Below are positions 16,800 through 25,732 of a stretch of DNA of 64,000 nt, piece after piece. The DNA is taken from contig NZ_CP132333.1 in NCBI RefSeq assembly GCF_030758935.1, forward strand, positions 3,472,992-3,536,991, in the 5' to 3' direction. A model generated the notes under the pieces. It saw nothing but the letters and a program-made list of their open reading frames with translations, did no database searches and was not told the origin of the DNA. Position 1 is the stretch's first letter. The number at the start of each line of letters is the position of its first letter. This DNA comes from Geothrix sp. PMB-07. GTDB taxonomy: Bacteria; Acidobacteriota; Holophagae; Holophagales; Holophagaceae. The translations under genes were made by a program, and so were the position numbers.

Positions 16800-17708
16800 T
16801 CAGATGGCGCTTTCCGCAGTCCCGCCTTTCGCCGTCTGTGGCGCCCGGGGCAGTATCAGGACATTACCCAGCAGGCACAGCAGCACACCAACCAACAGCC
16901 AACCATGCCATCGGAGCCCTTCGAGGGCGGTGGAAAGGACCAGCGCCACGACAGGGATCGCCACCATGGCGTAGCCCGCCCGGCCTGCCCCGATGCGGCC
17001 GACCAGGGTGAGGTAGGCGCCGAACGCCAGGATGGAACCGAAGACGGCCAGGAACGCCAGGGAGCCCATGTACCGCAGAGAGCTGTCGAAGACGAAGGGA
17101 CGCCCCGCCGCCCATGCGTAAAGCGCCACAAAGAGGGCGCCGTAGCCCATGCTCACCGCGTTGCCCTGCACCACAGGTATGCCCTGGCGCTGGTTCCGCT
17201 GGGAAACCAGGTTGCTGAGGCTCGCCGCCACCGTCCCCCCTACGGCCAACGCCAGGCCCGCCCGCAGGCCGTGTCCCGGCATCGTGGTCCCGGCTCCGGG
17301 GAGGCAGATGAATCCAACCCCGGTCACCCCGAGGGCGGTACCCCAGAGGGCTTTCCCCGGCACCGGCGTGCCGAAGAACACTCTTGCGCCCAGCAGGTTC
17401 AGGATCGCCATCAGGGAAAAGATCACGGCCATGAGACCCGACGGAATGCGCTGTTCCGCCAGGTACACGCAGACGTAGTTCAATCCGAACATCAGCGCCC
17501 CCTGGAGCGCCATCCACCCATGCTCCCTCAGGGTGAAACGCAGCTTCAGGCGGCGGAGGAGGGACCAGCCCGCGAGCAGGCCCGCCGCCAAGGCGAACCG
17601 GTAGGCCACCGAGACCTCCGGCGCCACACGACCGTACTGGAAGGTGATGGCGATCCAGGTGGATCCCCAGATCAGCACCGAGACGAGGTAGAGGGTGAGG
17701 TTGTTCAT
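16800..17708 (-). CDS. EamA/DMT-family transporter
   Basis: 302 residues with ten predicted membrane helices arranged as two EamA repeats. The first begins NLTLYLVSVLIWGSTWIAI, a typical DMT opening; the second repeat includes LAVFGSILAFGAYLTLVGRIG. Family members export amino acids or metabolites, but the substrate cannot be read from sequence. ATG 17708 has GGAG 5 nt upstream. It lies between the GNAT gene and rlmN on the minus strand and may be transcribed with them. Confidence 0.92.
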   Translation of the reverse strand: MNNLTLYLVSVLIWGSTWIAITFQYGRVAPEVSVAYRFALAAGLLAGWSLLRRLKLRFTLREHGWMALQGALMFGLNYVCVYLAEQRIPSGLMAVIFSLMAILNLLGARVFFGTPVPGKALWGTALGVTGVGFICLPGAGTTMPGHGLRAGLALAVGGTVAASLSNLVSQRNQRQGIPVVQGNAVSMGYGALFVALYAWAAGRPFVFDSSLRYMGSLAFLAVFGSILAFGAYLTLVGRIGAGRAGYAMVAIPVVALVLSTALEGLRWHGWLLVGVLLCLLGNVLILPRAPQTAKGGTAESAI

Positions 17709-17766
17709 CGCACTCCAGGTTCGCAGCTGCGCGGCCCGCGGTCGTTAAGTCGTTGCCACCCGGCCA

Positions 17767-18228
17767 TCAAGCCTTTGCCGCCAGGTCGGTGTGCTCGGTC
17801 TGGAAGGCCTTGATGGAGGGCATGCTCCAGCCTCCGCGGGACAGGCGCCACCCGTTCTCCACCTTCTCCCAGCCCACATGAGCGTAGTAGTCCTTGGCGA
17901 TGGGCGAGGCCAGCAACACCCACTGCACACCCTTACTCAGGCCCTGTGCAAGATCCAGCAGGCGCCGCCCCACGCCTCGATGCTGGTAGGCGGGGTGGAT
18001 GGCCAGGTCGCAGACATAACCATCGAAAGCGAAATCCGTCCAGCCCCGCAGCAGGCCCACCAGGCGCTCGCCGTCATAGGCCGAGATCACGACGTTGGAG
18101 CCCTCGAACATCCGGCGGATCCGCTCGGGGTCGTGGATGGGACGGCGCAGGGGCGCTGCGGCGTAGAGGGCTCGGATGGCCTCCACCTCGGGGCGGCGGT
18201 CCAGGTGGAAGGTCAGTCCGGCGCTCAT
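17767..18228 (-). CDS. GNAT-family N-acetyltransferase
   Basis: 153 residues starting at ATG 18228, which overlaps the stop of the preceding gene as ATGA. The acetyl-CoA loop is HRGVGRRLLDLA in motif A, preceded by VCDLAIHPAYQ; YYAHVGWEKV is the typical motif B end. The acceptor substrate is unknown. The stop-start overlap indicates translational coupling with the AhpD-like gene upstream. The MocR-type regulator diverging from that pair may control both. Confidence 0.9.
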   Translation of the reverse strand: MSAGLTFHLDRRPEVEAIRALYAAAPLRRPIHDPERIRRMFEGSNVVISAYDGERLVGLLRGWTDFAFDGYVCDLAIHPAYQHRGVGRRLLDLAQGLSKGVQWVLLASPIAKDYYAHVGWEKVENGWRLSRGGWSMPSIKAFQTEHTDLAAKA

Positions 18229-18674
18229 GCGGACTCCCCCGGAAGGTCTGGCTGGAAGGCCACGCCCAGGCGGTTCCATGCGTTGATGAGGGCGATGGCG
18301 TAGGTGAGGTCCACCAGCTCCTGCTCGGTGAAATACTGCGCTGTTTCCCGGTAGAGGGCTTCGTCCACCTCATGGCGGCTGAGGAGCGTCAGGGCCTCGG
18401 CCCAGGCCAGCGCCGCCCGCTCCCGGGGCGTGAAGAGGGGCGCCTCGTGCCAGGCCGCCAAGACATTCAGCCGACGCTGGGATTCGCCGCCCTTCAGGGC
18501 GTCCGTGGCATGCATGTCCATGCAGAAGGCACAGCCATTGAGTTGCGACACCCGCACCTGCACCAGTTCTCGGAGGCTGGACTCCAGTCCTGAGGCTCGC
18601 AGGTGTTTCGAGACCTGCAGCAGGCCCTGGAAGGCGGCTGGGGCCAACTCGCCGTGGTAGATCGAGGTGCGCAT
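18225..18674 (-). CDS. Carboxymuconolactone decarboxylase / AhpD-like protein
   Basis: 149 residues with the AhpD-type redox motif CAFCMDMH (CxxC plus His) near residue 57 and the helix RERAALAWAEALT typical of the family. AhpD-like proteins use the CxxC pair in peroxide or thiol chemistry; many family members remain unassigned. ATG 18674 has GGAG 5 nt upstream. It is divergent from the MocR-type regulator at 18760, with an 85-bp intergenic region containing an AT-rich stretch suited to both promoters. Confidence 0.92.
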   Translation of the reverse strand: MRTSIYHGELAPAAFQGLLQVSKHLRASGLESSLRELVQVRVSQLNGCAFCMDMHATDALKGGESQRRLNVLAAWHEAPLFTPRERAALAWAEALTLLSRHEVDEALYRETAQYFTEQELVDLTYAIALINAWNRLGVAFQPDLPGESA

Positions 18675-18759
18675 GTGAACTCCGCGGCCAAAAAGCCATC
18701 TCCAGAATCGGCTTGCATGGCCTATTGAAAAGATCCATTTTTGAAATTTGGACTAGACC

Positions 18760-20214
18760 ATGCGCCCCTGGACCTTCCCCATCGCCCTCCAAGGCCCTTC
18801 CGAAGCTGGCGCCCGGGATCCCCTCTTCCAGCAGATCGCCCAGGCCATCCGCAGCGACATCCGGCGGGGCCGCCTGAAGCCGGGCGATGCCCTGCCCGGT
18901 TCGCGCAGCCTCGCCCAGACCCTGGGCGTCCATCGGAACACCGTGCTGGCCGCCTACCGGGAGCTGGAGGCCGAAGGCTGGACCACTACCGGGCAAAGGG
19001 CCACGCACGTGGCCGCCGACCTGCCCGAAGCGCCCGCGCGCAGGGGCCGCCGTGAGCAGGGTCCCGGCTACGACCTGGAGATGCCTCACCCCGCGCCAGC
19101 CCGGCTCAGCCTGCGCGACGCCCCGCCGCATCGCCTGCTGTTCGGTGGAGGGCTGCCGGACCTGCGCCTGGTACCAACGGATCTGCTGGCCCGAGCCTAT
19201 CGCCGGGCCCTGAAGGTGCCCTCATTGCTCGGCTACGGTGATGCCCGGGGCGAGCCGCGCCTGCGCACCGCCCTCGCACACCTGCTATCGGAGACGCGCG
19301 GCCTTTCGGTGAGCGCCGAGCAGGTGCTGGTCGCCTCCGGCAGCCAGGGTGCGCTGGATCTCGTGGCCCGGAACCTCCTGAAGCCCGGTGACCGGGTGGC
19401 CGTGGAGGATCCTGGCTATCCCGCCGCCTGGGCCACCTTGCGGGCCTCGGGAGCGACCCTGCTGCCCCTGCCCGTGGACGCCGCGGGTCTCCGGGTCGAG
19501 GCCCTGGAAGCCGCGCTGAGGGAAGGCCCGGTGCGGGCCATCTACCTCACGCCCCACCACCAGTTCCCCACCACGGTCACCATGAACGCCGCCCGCCGCC
19601 TGCGGCTGCTGGAGGTGGCCCGTCGGCATCGCATCGCCCTGCTGGAAGACGACTACGACAACGAGTTTCATTATGAGGGCCGGCCGGTGCTGCCCCTGGC
19701 CAGCAACGATCCCGGCGGCGTGGTGATCTACCTGGGCACCCTGTCGAAGATCCTGGCCCCGGGGCTGCGCATCGGCTTCCTCACAGGTCCGCAGGCACTC
19801 ATCAACGCCCTGGGCGCCCGTCGCGCCGCCTCTGAAGGCCAGGGGGACCACGCCATCCAGCGGGTGGCGGCCGAGCTGCTGGAGGATGGCCTGCTCCAGC
19901 GCCATGCCCGGAAAATGCGGCGGACCTACCTCGCGCGGCGCGGCACCCTGGCCGCTTCGCTGGAAAAGCACCTCCACGGCGTGGTGCACTTCGAAGTGCC
20001 TCCAGGGGGCATGAGCCTCTGGCTCCAGGTGGATCCCGGGCTGGATGCGGACCGCTGGGCCGAACGGGCGGAGCGGCAGGGCGTCACCATCTACACGGGC
20101 CGCCGCTTCGACTTTCGCGGCCAGGCACGGCCGAACCTGCGCCTGGGCTTCTCATCGCTGAATGAGCGGGAGCTGGAGGAGGCCGTGGGCCGCCTGGCCA
20201 GGGCGCTGCCCTGA
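18760..20214 (+). CDS. MocR/PdxR-family transcriptional regulator (GntR HTH fused to aminotransferase domain)
   Basis: 484 residues. Residues 20-85 form a GntR winged helix (LFQQIAQAIRSDI, RSLAQTLGVHRNTVLAAYRELE), joined by a linker to a fold-type I aminotransferase-like domain. The PLP lysine is in YLGTLSKILAPGLRIGFL and the PLP-binding Asp/Tyr in LLEDDYDNEFHYEG. MocR proteins use PLP or its adducts to control vitamin B6, taurine or GABA genes. No pdx gene is adjacent, so its targets may be the divergent AhpD/GNAT genes. It converges on the M16 peptidase gene with 4 bp between them. Confidence 0.93.
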   Translation: MRPWTFPIALQGPSEAGARDPLFQQIAQAIRSDIRRGRLKPGDALPGSRSLAQTLGVHRNTVLAAYRELEAEGWTTTGQRATHVAADLPEAPARRGRREQGPGYDLEMPHPAPARLSLRDAPPHRLLFGGGLPDLRLVPTDLLARAYRRALKVPSLLGYGDARGEPRLRTALAHLLSETRGLSVSAEQVLVASGSQGALDLVARNLLKPGDRVAVEDPGYPAAWATLRASGATLLPLPVDAAGLRVEALEAALREGPVRAIYLTPHHQFPTTVTMNAARRLRLLEVARRHRIALLEDDYDNEFHYEGRPVLPLASNDPGGVVIYLGTLSKILAPGLRIGFLTGPQALINALGARRAASEGQGDHAIQRVAAELLEDGLLQRHARKMRRTYLARRGTLAASLEKHLHGVVHFEVPPGGMSLWLQVDPGLDADRWAERAERQGVTIYTGRRFDFRGQARPNLRLGFSSLNERELEEAVGRLARALP

Positions 20215-20218
20215 AGGC

Positions 20219-21490
20219 TCAGGCCACCAGATCCTTCGGTCGGATGTCCGCGCCGCGCCTTGTGCCCAGGGCGCTGACGCCGAGCTGGGCGGGATCGAGC
20301 AGTTCCCGGGCCACCCGCAGCACATCGGCGGTGGTCACCGCGGCGATCTCGGCCATCTGCTGATCGAGGCTGCGCAGTTCCCCCAGGTGAATGGCCTGGT
20401 GGGCCAGGCTGAACATGCGGCTGCTGCTGCTCTCCTGGCTGAAGACCAGGCTGGTGCGGGCTTGGAGCTTGGCGCGCTCCAGCTCGTCATCCGCCACGCC
20501 CGCCTCGCGGATGCGGGCGCACTCTGCAACGGTGCGCTGCACCAGCTCGCGCAGCTGGGCGGGAGCGCAGCTGGCGCTGATCTGCAGGGCGCCGGTGTCG
20601 GCGTAGGGGCTCATGTAGCTGCCCACCTGGTAGCAGAGGCCCCGGCGCTCACGCAGCTCCATGAAGAGGCGCGAGGCCATGCCGCCGCCCAGCACGTGGC
20701 TGAGCAGGTGTGCCGCGGCGCGGTCCGGCGAGTGATGCCCCGGCGCCGGGAAGCCCAGGACCAGGTTGGCCTGCTGCAGATCCTTGCGGGGCACGTTGAG
20801 CAGGAAGGGGCGGGTGCTGGCCTGGGCTTCCGGGGTGTGGGCAGTGCCCTTGGGCAGGCGATCCAGGATGGGCTTCAGCAGCTCGAGGAAGGGCCCCGGT
20901 TCGATGGCGCCGGCGGCGGCGATCACCAGGTTGGGCGCCCGGTAGGTGTGCTCGAAGAAGGCGCGGGCCTCCGCGGGGCCATAGCCCGACACCTGGTCCC
21001 GGAGCCCCAGGATGGGATGGGCCAGGGGGGTGCCTTCCCAGAAACCGCCATAGAACAGTTCGCTCACCCAGTCGTCGGGCTGGTCTTCGCTCTGGGCGAT
21101 CTCCTCCAGGATGACGCCCCGCTCGCGGACCAGCTCCTCCGGCTCGAAGCGGGGGGCGGTCACCAGGTCGCCCAGCAGGTGGATCAGCTCAGGCAGCTGG
21201 TCGGCCAGCACCTTGCCGTAGAAGCAGGCCACCTCCTTGCCGGTGAAGGCGTCCACATGGCCACCCAGGCGATCCGTGGCCGCGGCCAGCTCATCAGGCG
21301 TGGCATAGGCTTCCGTGCCCTTGAAGACCGTGTGCTCCAGGAAGTGGGCCAGGCCCTCCTCCGCGGGCCCCTCGTGGCGGGACCCCCGCCGCACCCAGAA
21401 TCCCACCGCGCAGCTGCGCACATGGGGCAGCGGCTCGATCAGGATCTCGGTGCCCTCGGGCGTCAGGGTTTGGAACGGGGTTTCGGCCAT
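20219..21490 (-). CDS. M16-family zinc peptidase (pitrilysin/PqqL/processing-peptidase type)
   Basis: 423 residues, the length of a single-chain M16B peptidase. The inverted zinc motif HFLEH lies near residue 49 (LAHFLEHTVFKGTE), with the downstream Glu in the helix around ERGVILEEIAQSED. The C-terminal half holds the R/Y pair region (GMASRLFMELRERRGLCYQVGSY). No signal peptide is seen, so it is probably cytoplasmic. Family members clear peptides or process precursors. The SD before ATG 21490 is weak. Confidence 0.94.
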   Translation of the reverse strand: MAETPFQTLTPEGTEILIEPLPHVRSCAVGFWVRRGSRHEGPAEEGLAHFLEHTVFKGTEAYATPDELAAATDRLGGHVDAFTGKEVACFYGKVLADQLPELIHLLGDLVTAPRFEPEELVRERGVILEEIAQSEDQPDDWVSELFYGGFWEGTPLAHPILGLRDQVSGYGPAEARAFFEHTYRAPNLVIAAAGAIEPGPFLELLKPILDRLPKGTAHTPEAQASTRPFLLNVPRKDLQQANLVLGFPAPGHHSPDRAAAHLLSHVLGGGMASRLFMELRERRGLCYQVGSYMSPYADTGALQISASCAPAQLRELVQRTVAECARIREAGVADDELERAKLQARTSLVFSQESSSSRMFSLAHQAIHLGELRSLDQQMAEIAAVTTADVLRVARELLDPAQLGVSALGTRRGADIRPKDLVA

Positions 21491-21534
21491 CCCATCAGTT
21501 TACAGGGGGTGGTTCATGAACCTGAGTTGGAAGC

Positions 21535-22815
21535 TCACCAAAGGGAACCCACGGCCTCCACCTGGAGGGTCACCGGCGGTCCGTCTTGGCCAAACGGAAT
21601 GCCGCCCTTATTGGAAAAGCGCAGGGCGCCGAGATACGGTTTGGCCGCCGGATCCACCCGAACGGTGATGGAGCCGCCCAGGCCGCCAGGCCCGTCACTC
21701 CCACCGGGGCCGTCGGACCCGGACTGGCCATTGCTTCCATCCGGACACCCATGCCCGCCCGAACCACCGGAGCCGCCCCGTCCGCCCCGGCCGCCGGGCC
21801 CCCCTCGCCCGCCATCGGCGATGAGCAGGAGGCTGCCGCCGTCCGGATCCACGAGGAAATACCGGGTCTGGCCTGGGCTCACGGCCTTCACCTGCAGCAG
21901 GGGATGGGCGCCAGGTCGCAGTCCCACCCACACCTGGAGATCGGGCCCAGGGGCGCCGGGGCCGCCGTCCCAGCCGGGGCCCCCGGACCAGCCATCGGAG
22001 CCGTTGCCCCCGGCCTGGGGATGGTCTGGGTCACAGGATCCGATGCTCCCCGACAAACCGGACGTGCCATCGTACCCATCAGTCCCGGGAGCGCCGGGAT
22101 TCCCAGAATGATCGCTGATGAAGGCCCCGTTGTAGCGGACCGGAACATCCAGGTCGGCGGTGAGATCTCCCCGACCCACTGTTGCGGCATGAAGATGCGG
22201 AAGCATTCCGTCACTGCTGCGCGGATCCTCCGGCAGGGATACGCTTCCGAAAGCATCCACTTGAACCCCAGTGGCCTGGAAGGTGAAGTTGTCCCATCCC
22301 ACCTGCCCTCCGCCCCGCCCTTCCGTCAGCAGAACCGGCCCCGCAGGCTGAGTGGCCGAAATCACCAGCGGCAGGCTGTGGCCCGGCAGGAGGGCGGGCC
22401 CCTCGGGAAGTCGGGCCTGAAGGCCGCTGATCGCCACGTTGGCCAGCCAGATGCGCACGTGCAGCGTCGCGGGGTAGCTCCAGACCGTGCCATGGCCGTT
22501 GGTCACGGAGGCCCGGAATCGGGCCCCGTCTTCGTCCAGGCTGGCGGCAGACACCGTGTATTGCAGAGTTTGTGCGCCTGGGATGGGCACATCATTCCGG
22601 TACCACTGGTAGATCAAACCACCTGCGCCCGTGGCAAGGCAGGTGAAGGTGACCGATTCCCCCACCTTCACCTTCTGATCCAAGGGTGAAACCAGAAAGA
22701 TGGGACCTTCCTGGATGGGGCTGGACGGCTGCACGGGTGAGACCGTGCGGCGGCCCATGCAGCCCAAGAACAACAGCCCCAGAACCCCAATCAGGACAGC
22801 AGGCGTGCGACTCAT
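21535..22815 (-). CDS. Surface lipoprotein with Ig-like domain and collagen-like Gly repeats
   Basis: 426 residues from ATG 22815 (GGAG 6 nt upstream). A lipoprotein signal ends LLFLGC. Residues about 50-125 form an Ig-like domain (VKVGESVTFTC, YQWYRNDVPIPGAQT, a Cys near the first strand). Two Gly-rich stretches follow, GNPGAPGTDGYDGTSG and a longer GG-x block around residues 335-385, resembling collagen-like Gly-X-Y tracts though many triplets are Gly-Gly-X. The function is unknown; surface display or adhesion is plausible. No partner genes are evident. Confidence 0.75.
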   Translation of the reverse strand: MSRTPAVLIGVLGLLFLGCMGRRTVSPVQPSSPIQEGPIFLVSPLDQKVKVGESVTFTCLATGAGGLIYQWYRNDVPIPGAQTLQYTVSAASLDEDGARFRASVTNGHGTVWSYPATLHVRIWLANVAISGLQARLPEGPALLPGHSLPLVISATQPAGPVLLTEGRGGGQVGWDNFTFQATGVQVDAFGSVSLPEDPRSSDGMLPHLHAATVGRGDLTADLDVPVRYNGAFISDHSGNPGAPGTDGYDGTSGLSGSIGSCDPDHPQAGGNGSDGWSGGPGWDGGPGAPGPDLQVWVGLRPGAHPLLQVKAVSPGQTRYFLVDPDGGSLLLIADGGRGGPGGRGGRGGSGGSGGHGCPDGSNGQSGSDGPGGSDGPGGLGGSITVRVDPAAKPYLGALRFSNKGGIPFGQDGPPVTLQVEAVGSLW

Positions 22816-22947
22816 GGCGTCTCCGAGGCACCGGGCATCCGGTATCAGAGGTGAATCTGCCTCTTTCCCAAGCCAAGGCCATCGGCCGAAAGTCCTGATG
22901 TTCACGTTCCCGACTTAAGTCGTGCCTGGGCGGAAAGCCTGACCGAC

Positions 22948-23748
22948 CTACCCCTCCGCCTCGCTGCCCGCCAACCCGAGTGGCGTGCGTTGAAGCTTCC
23001 AGCCGGCCAGGCCCCAACAGAGGGCGCCGAAGGCGAGAAGCGCGAGACAGGCCAGCACGGGATGGGTGCTCACCTGCTCCTGGGCCAGCAGCTGGCTGGT
23101 GCGCACCTCGGCGGCGCGGCTGCCCGCCAGGCTTTCGATGTGATGGGTGAAGGTGAGGCGCTGCAGGATGGGCGGGAAGATCCGCACCAGCGGTTCCCAA
23201 AGGAAGAAGTAGAGGGCGCCCCAGAGCGTTCCCCGCTTGAAGAGCAGGCCCACCAGGGTCATGAGAGCCAATTCACCCCACCAGGCGCCCACCAGCGCCA
23301 CCAGACGGCCAGGCAGCAGGGTGGGATCCCCGCCGATGATCTGAAGACCCAGGGTACCGAGGATGAGCCAGGCGGCGCCCCAGAAGAACCAGGGCAGTCC
23401 CTTGCCCAGGGGCAGAGCCCAGGCTGGAGCGGGACGCACCAGCATGAGCGGCAGGGTGCGCTGTTCCATGTCCTCGCGAATCCCCGCTGGAGCCGCCACC
23501 AGGGCCATGATGGGCAGCATCATCTTCACCAGCACTTCATGGAAGATCTTGAGCACCTCACCCGAATGGGGTGCGCTGTCCCCCGGGCCCTTGATCTGGA
23601 TCGCGGTGTAGATGAGGAGGCTGAGCCCCACGGGCACCATGACCAGGGCGGCCAGCACCCAGCCGCGACCTTGGAACACGCGGGGCAGGTAACCCCGCGC
23701 CGTGGCACGGATCGTCGCCAGGGGAGAAGGTGCGGCAAGGGTCGTCAT
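22948..23748 (-). CDS. ABC exporter permease subunit (ABC-2 type)
   Basis: 266 residues from ATG 23748, preferred over GTG 23757 because AGGTGG lies about 5 nt before it. Six hydrophobic segments, a membrane-proximal first helix (GWVLAALVMVPVGLSLLIY) and the EDMEQRTLPLMLVRPAP loop are typical of ABC-2 permeases related to NosY and gliding-type exporters. It is the fourth gene of a minus-strand operon of two ATPases and two permeases. A 199-bp gap with two repeat copies separates it from the ATPase gene, unusual for this operon. Confidence 0.88.
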   Translation of the reverse strand: MTTLAAPSPLATIRATARGYLPRVFQGRGWVLAALVMVPVGLSLLIYTAIQIKGPGDSAPHSGEVLKIFHEVLVKMMLPIMALVAAPAGIREDMEQRTLPLMLVRPAPAWALPLGKGLPWFFWGAAWLILGTLGLQIIGGDPTLLPGRLVALVGAWWGELALMTLVGLLFKRGTLWGALYFFLWEPLVRIFPPILQRLTFTHHIESLAGSRAAEVRTSQLLAQEQVSTHPVLACLALLAFGALCWGLAGWKLQRTPLGLAGSEAEG

Positions 23749-23823
23749 GATGTCCACCTAGACTGTCGGAGATCGAAAATCACAGAGAGGAGCGTGCGGG
23801 TGAGGGCTTTGCCCGCGCAGCAC

Positions 23824-23867
23824 GCGGGGGCCCGGGGATGTTCACGCAGCGTGGAACCCCCGGAGAA
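23824..23867. repeat. Intergenic palindromic repeat, copy 1
   Basis: A 44-bp unit that matches copy 2 (23902-23945) at 41 of 44 positions. The ends GCGGGGGCCCGGGG and AACCCCCGG are complementary, so it folds as a long hairpin with a GC-rich stem and a central CGCAGCG. Confidence 0.85.
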
Positions 23868-23901
23868 GGAAAGCCCGAAGCGGGCTCCGCCCGATCCGGG
23901 C

Positions 23902-23945
23902 GCGGGGGCCCGGGGGTGTTCGCGCAGCGAGGAACCCCCGGAGAA
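23902..23945. repeat. Intergenic palindromic repeat, copy 2
   Basis: Second 44-bp copy, ending 2 bp from the ABC ATPase stop codon. Between the copies is a smaller hairpin (GCGGGC-TCC-GCCCG, 23879-23894). Its right half reappears inverted at 34428, making this a dispersed REP-like family. Confidence 0.85.
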
Positions 23946-23947
23946 CA

Positions 23948-24868
23948 TCAGGCGTGATCCTTCGTGAGGTACTGGAAGACCGCATCGAGGTTGAGGTCCA
24001 GGGGGTCCAGCGCCCGCAGCGGAATGCCGCCCTCGGCCGCCGCCTTCTGCAGGCGGGGCAGGATGTCCCGGGGCGAGCGCACGGAAATCACGACGGCGCC
24101 ATCCTCCACGCGCAGGGCCGCCAGTTCCGGCTGCTCCACCGCCCAGCGGGCCAGCACCTGGGCCTCGCCCGTGAGGCGCAGCTCCACGGGGTGCCGGTCC
24201 AGCAGCTGGCGGATTTCCGTGACCGAGCCTTCTGCCAGGAGCCGCCCGCGGAACAGCAACAGGATGCGGTCCGTGAGCTGGGCGATCTCACCCAGGATGT
24301 GGCTGGAAACGAGGATGCGGGTGCCGTTCTCCGCCAGGCTGCGCAGCAGGGCCATGAGCGTGAGCCGCGCCTCGGGATCCAGCCCGTTGAAGGGTTCGTC
24401 GAGGATGAGCAGTTCCGGCCCGTGCATGAGCGCCTGCGCCAGGCGGATGCGCTGGCGCATGCCCTTGGACATGCGCGTGAAGGTGAGGTGCGCGCGGTCT
24501 GCCATGCCCACCGTGGCCAGGGCGCTGGCCACGGCCGCATTCAAAGCGTCACCCGACAGACCCGACAACTCGCCCATCATGCGCAGCCACCGGTCGGCAC
24601 GCAGGCCCGTGGGCAGGCGGTCGCCCTCGGGAACCAGGCCAATCCGCGCCAGCACGGCGGGGTTGCGGAAGGGGGCCTGGCCGAAGACCTTCACATCGCC
24701 GCCCGAAGGGGGCAGCAGGCCCGAGAGCAGCTGCAGCAGCGAGGATTTCCCCGCGCCGTTGGGCCCCAGCAGGCCCGTGATGCCGCCGCCATCAGGCAAC
24801 TCAAAACTGGTGGGGCTGAGGCCCAGGATGGGGCCGTAACGCAGGGAGGCGCGGTCGAGGCTGATCAT
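23948..24868 (-). CDS. ABC transporter ATP-binding protein (second of the operon)
   Basis: 306 residues from ATG 24868, whose T is shared with the stop of the permease upstream (TGATG). Walker A is GLLGPNGAGKSS, the signature is MSKGMRQRIRLAQAL, Walker B is LLILDEPFNGLDPEA and the switch His is in ILVSSHILGEIAQ. The C-terminal 80 residues (PVELRLTGEAQVLARW...) are the accessory domain common in ABC-2 type exporters. It probably energises one of the two permeases of the cluster. The substrate cannot be deduced. Confidence 0.95.
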   Translation of the reverse strand: MISLDRASLRYGPILGLSPTSFELPDGGGITGLLGPNGAGKSSLLQLLSGLLPPSGGDVKVFGQAPFRNPAVLARIGLVPEGDRLPTGLRADRWLRMMGELSGLSGDALNAAVASALATVGMADRAHLTFTRMSKGMRQRIRLAQALMHGPELLILDEPFNGLDPEARLTLMALLRSLAENGTRILVSSHILGEIAQLTDRILLLFRGRLLAEGSVTEIRQLLDRHPVELRLTGEAQVLARWAVEQPELAALRVEDGAVVISVRSPRDILPRLQKAAAEGGIPLRALDPLDLNLDAVFQYLTKDHA

Positions 24869-25728
24869 CAAATCACCGCTTCAGAGGGCCGCGTGCGCCG
24901 GGCGGCCACGAAGGTCCAGAGAGAAATGTGGAAAGCCGTGCCCAGAATCGCAGGCAGCCAGGCCACCAGTGGATGCTCCATGCCCACCAGGAGCTGGGGC
25001 CAGGCCTCCGCCAGCATGATGGGGTTCAGGGCGTCCACCGCGGCGAGGCCCGTGAGGCCGTGGATCATCGAGGCCAGCGTGCTCGATCCCAGCACCAGGC
25101 CCAGCACCCAGCCGATGCCTGCGCGGGGCGTTGACGCCATGCTGGAAGCCCCTATGGCCAACGAGCCCATGAGCACCGAGCTGATGGCCATGGCGGGCAG
25201 GAGGTGCAGCGGCGCCGTCGCCCACACGGGGCCGTGGAGGCCCGCCAGCAGCAGGGACAGGAGCCAGGGCAGGATGGCGAAGGGCAGCAGGACAAGGAAG
25301 GGCAGCAGAGAGGCGAAACCCAGTTTGGCGAGCAGGTAGTCCTTGGGCGAGACAGGGTGGGCATACATGAGCGGCCGCACGCGGTAGAGCGTGTCCCGGG
25401 CCACCAGGCCGCCCCCCACCAGGGCCACCAGGAACCAGAGCAGGTAAGTGGCGGGATCGAGCAGCTTGGCCTGGAATTCCGGCCCCTGGCTGATCACGGT
25501 GCGGGCCAGTTCCTCCACACCCTTGAGGGCAGGGTTCGTCTGCAGGAGGAATTTCACGTAGATCCACCCCACCTTCACCAGGAGAAGGAGCAGGAACCCG
25601 AAGCTGAAGAAGCGGCCGATCTTCTGCCGCCAGAGGCGGGTGAAATCGAAGCGCATGAGGACCAGGAAGGGCGGCTGGCCCTGGTGGAGATCCGGCGCCG
25701 GCGGAAGCGTGGGGGCGTAGATGGGCAT
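24868..25728 (-). CDS. ABC exporter permease subunit (first of the operon)
   Basis: 286 residues with a cytoplasmic N terminus (about 45 residues) and six hydrophobic segments, including FFSFGFLLLLLVKVGWIYV and LLPFLVLLPFAILPWLLSLL. The organisation with a GGGLVARDTLYR loop matches ABC-2 permeases. It lies 4 bp downstream of the first ATPase gene and overlaps the second, so the three are clearly cotranscribed and translationally coupled. Confidence 0.88.
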   Translation of the reverse strand: MPIYAPTLPPAPDLHQGQPPFLVLMRFDFTRLWRQKIGRFFSFGFLLLLLVKVGWIYVKFLLQTNPALKGVEELARTVISQGPEFQAKLLDPATYLLWFLVALVGGGLVARDTLYRVRPLMYAHPVSPKDYLLAKLGFASLLPFLVLLPFAILPWLLSLLLAGLHGPVWATAPLHLLPAMAISSVLMGSLAIGASSMASTPRAGIGWVLGLVLGSSTLASMIHGLTGLAAVDALNPIMLAEAWPQLLVGMEHPLVAWLPAILGTAFHISLWTFVAARRTRPSEAVI

Positions 25729-25732
25729 GGGT

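Noticed and set aside
21535-22000. Gly-rich repeats as a possible CRISPR or tandem DNA repeat
   Set aside because: The repetition is at protein level with variable codons and no unit of constant length or spacer pattern.
20162-22111. Plus-strand reading frame of about 650 codons
   Set aside because: It is antisense to the M16 peptidase and the Gly-rich lipoprotein; the proline-rich part mirrors the Gly repeats.
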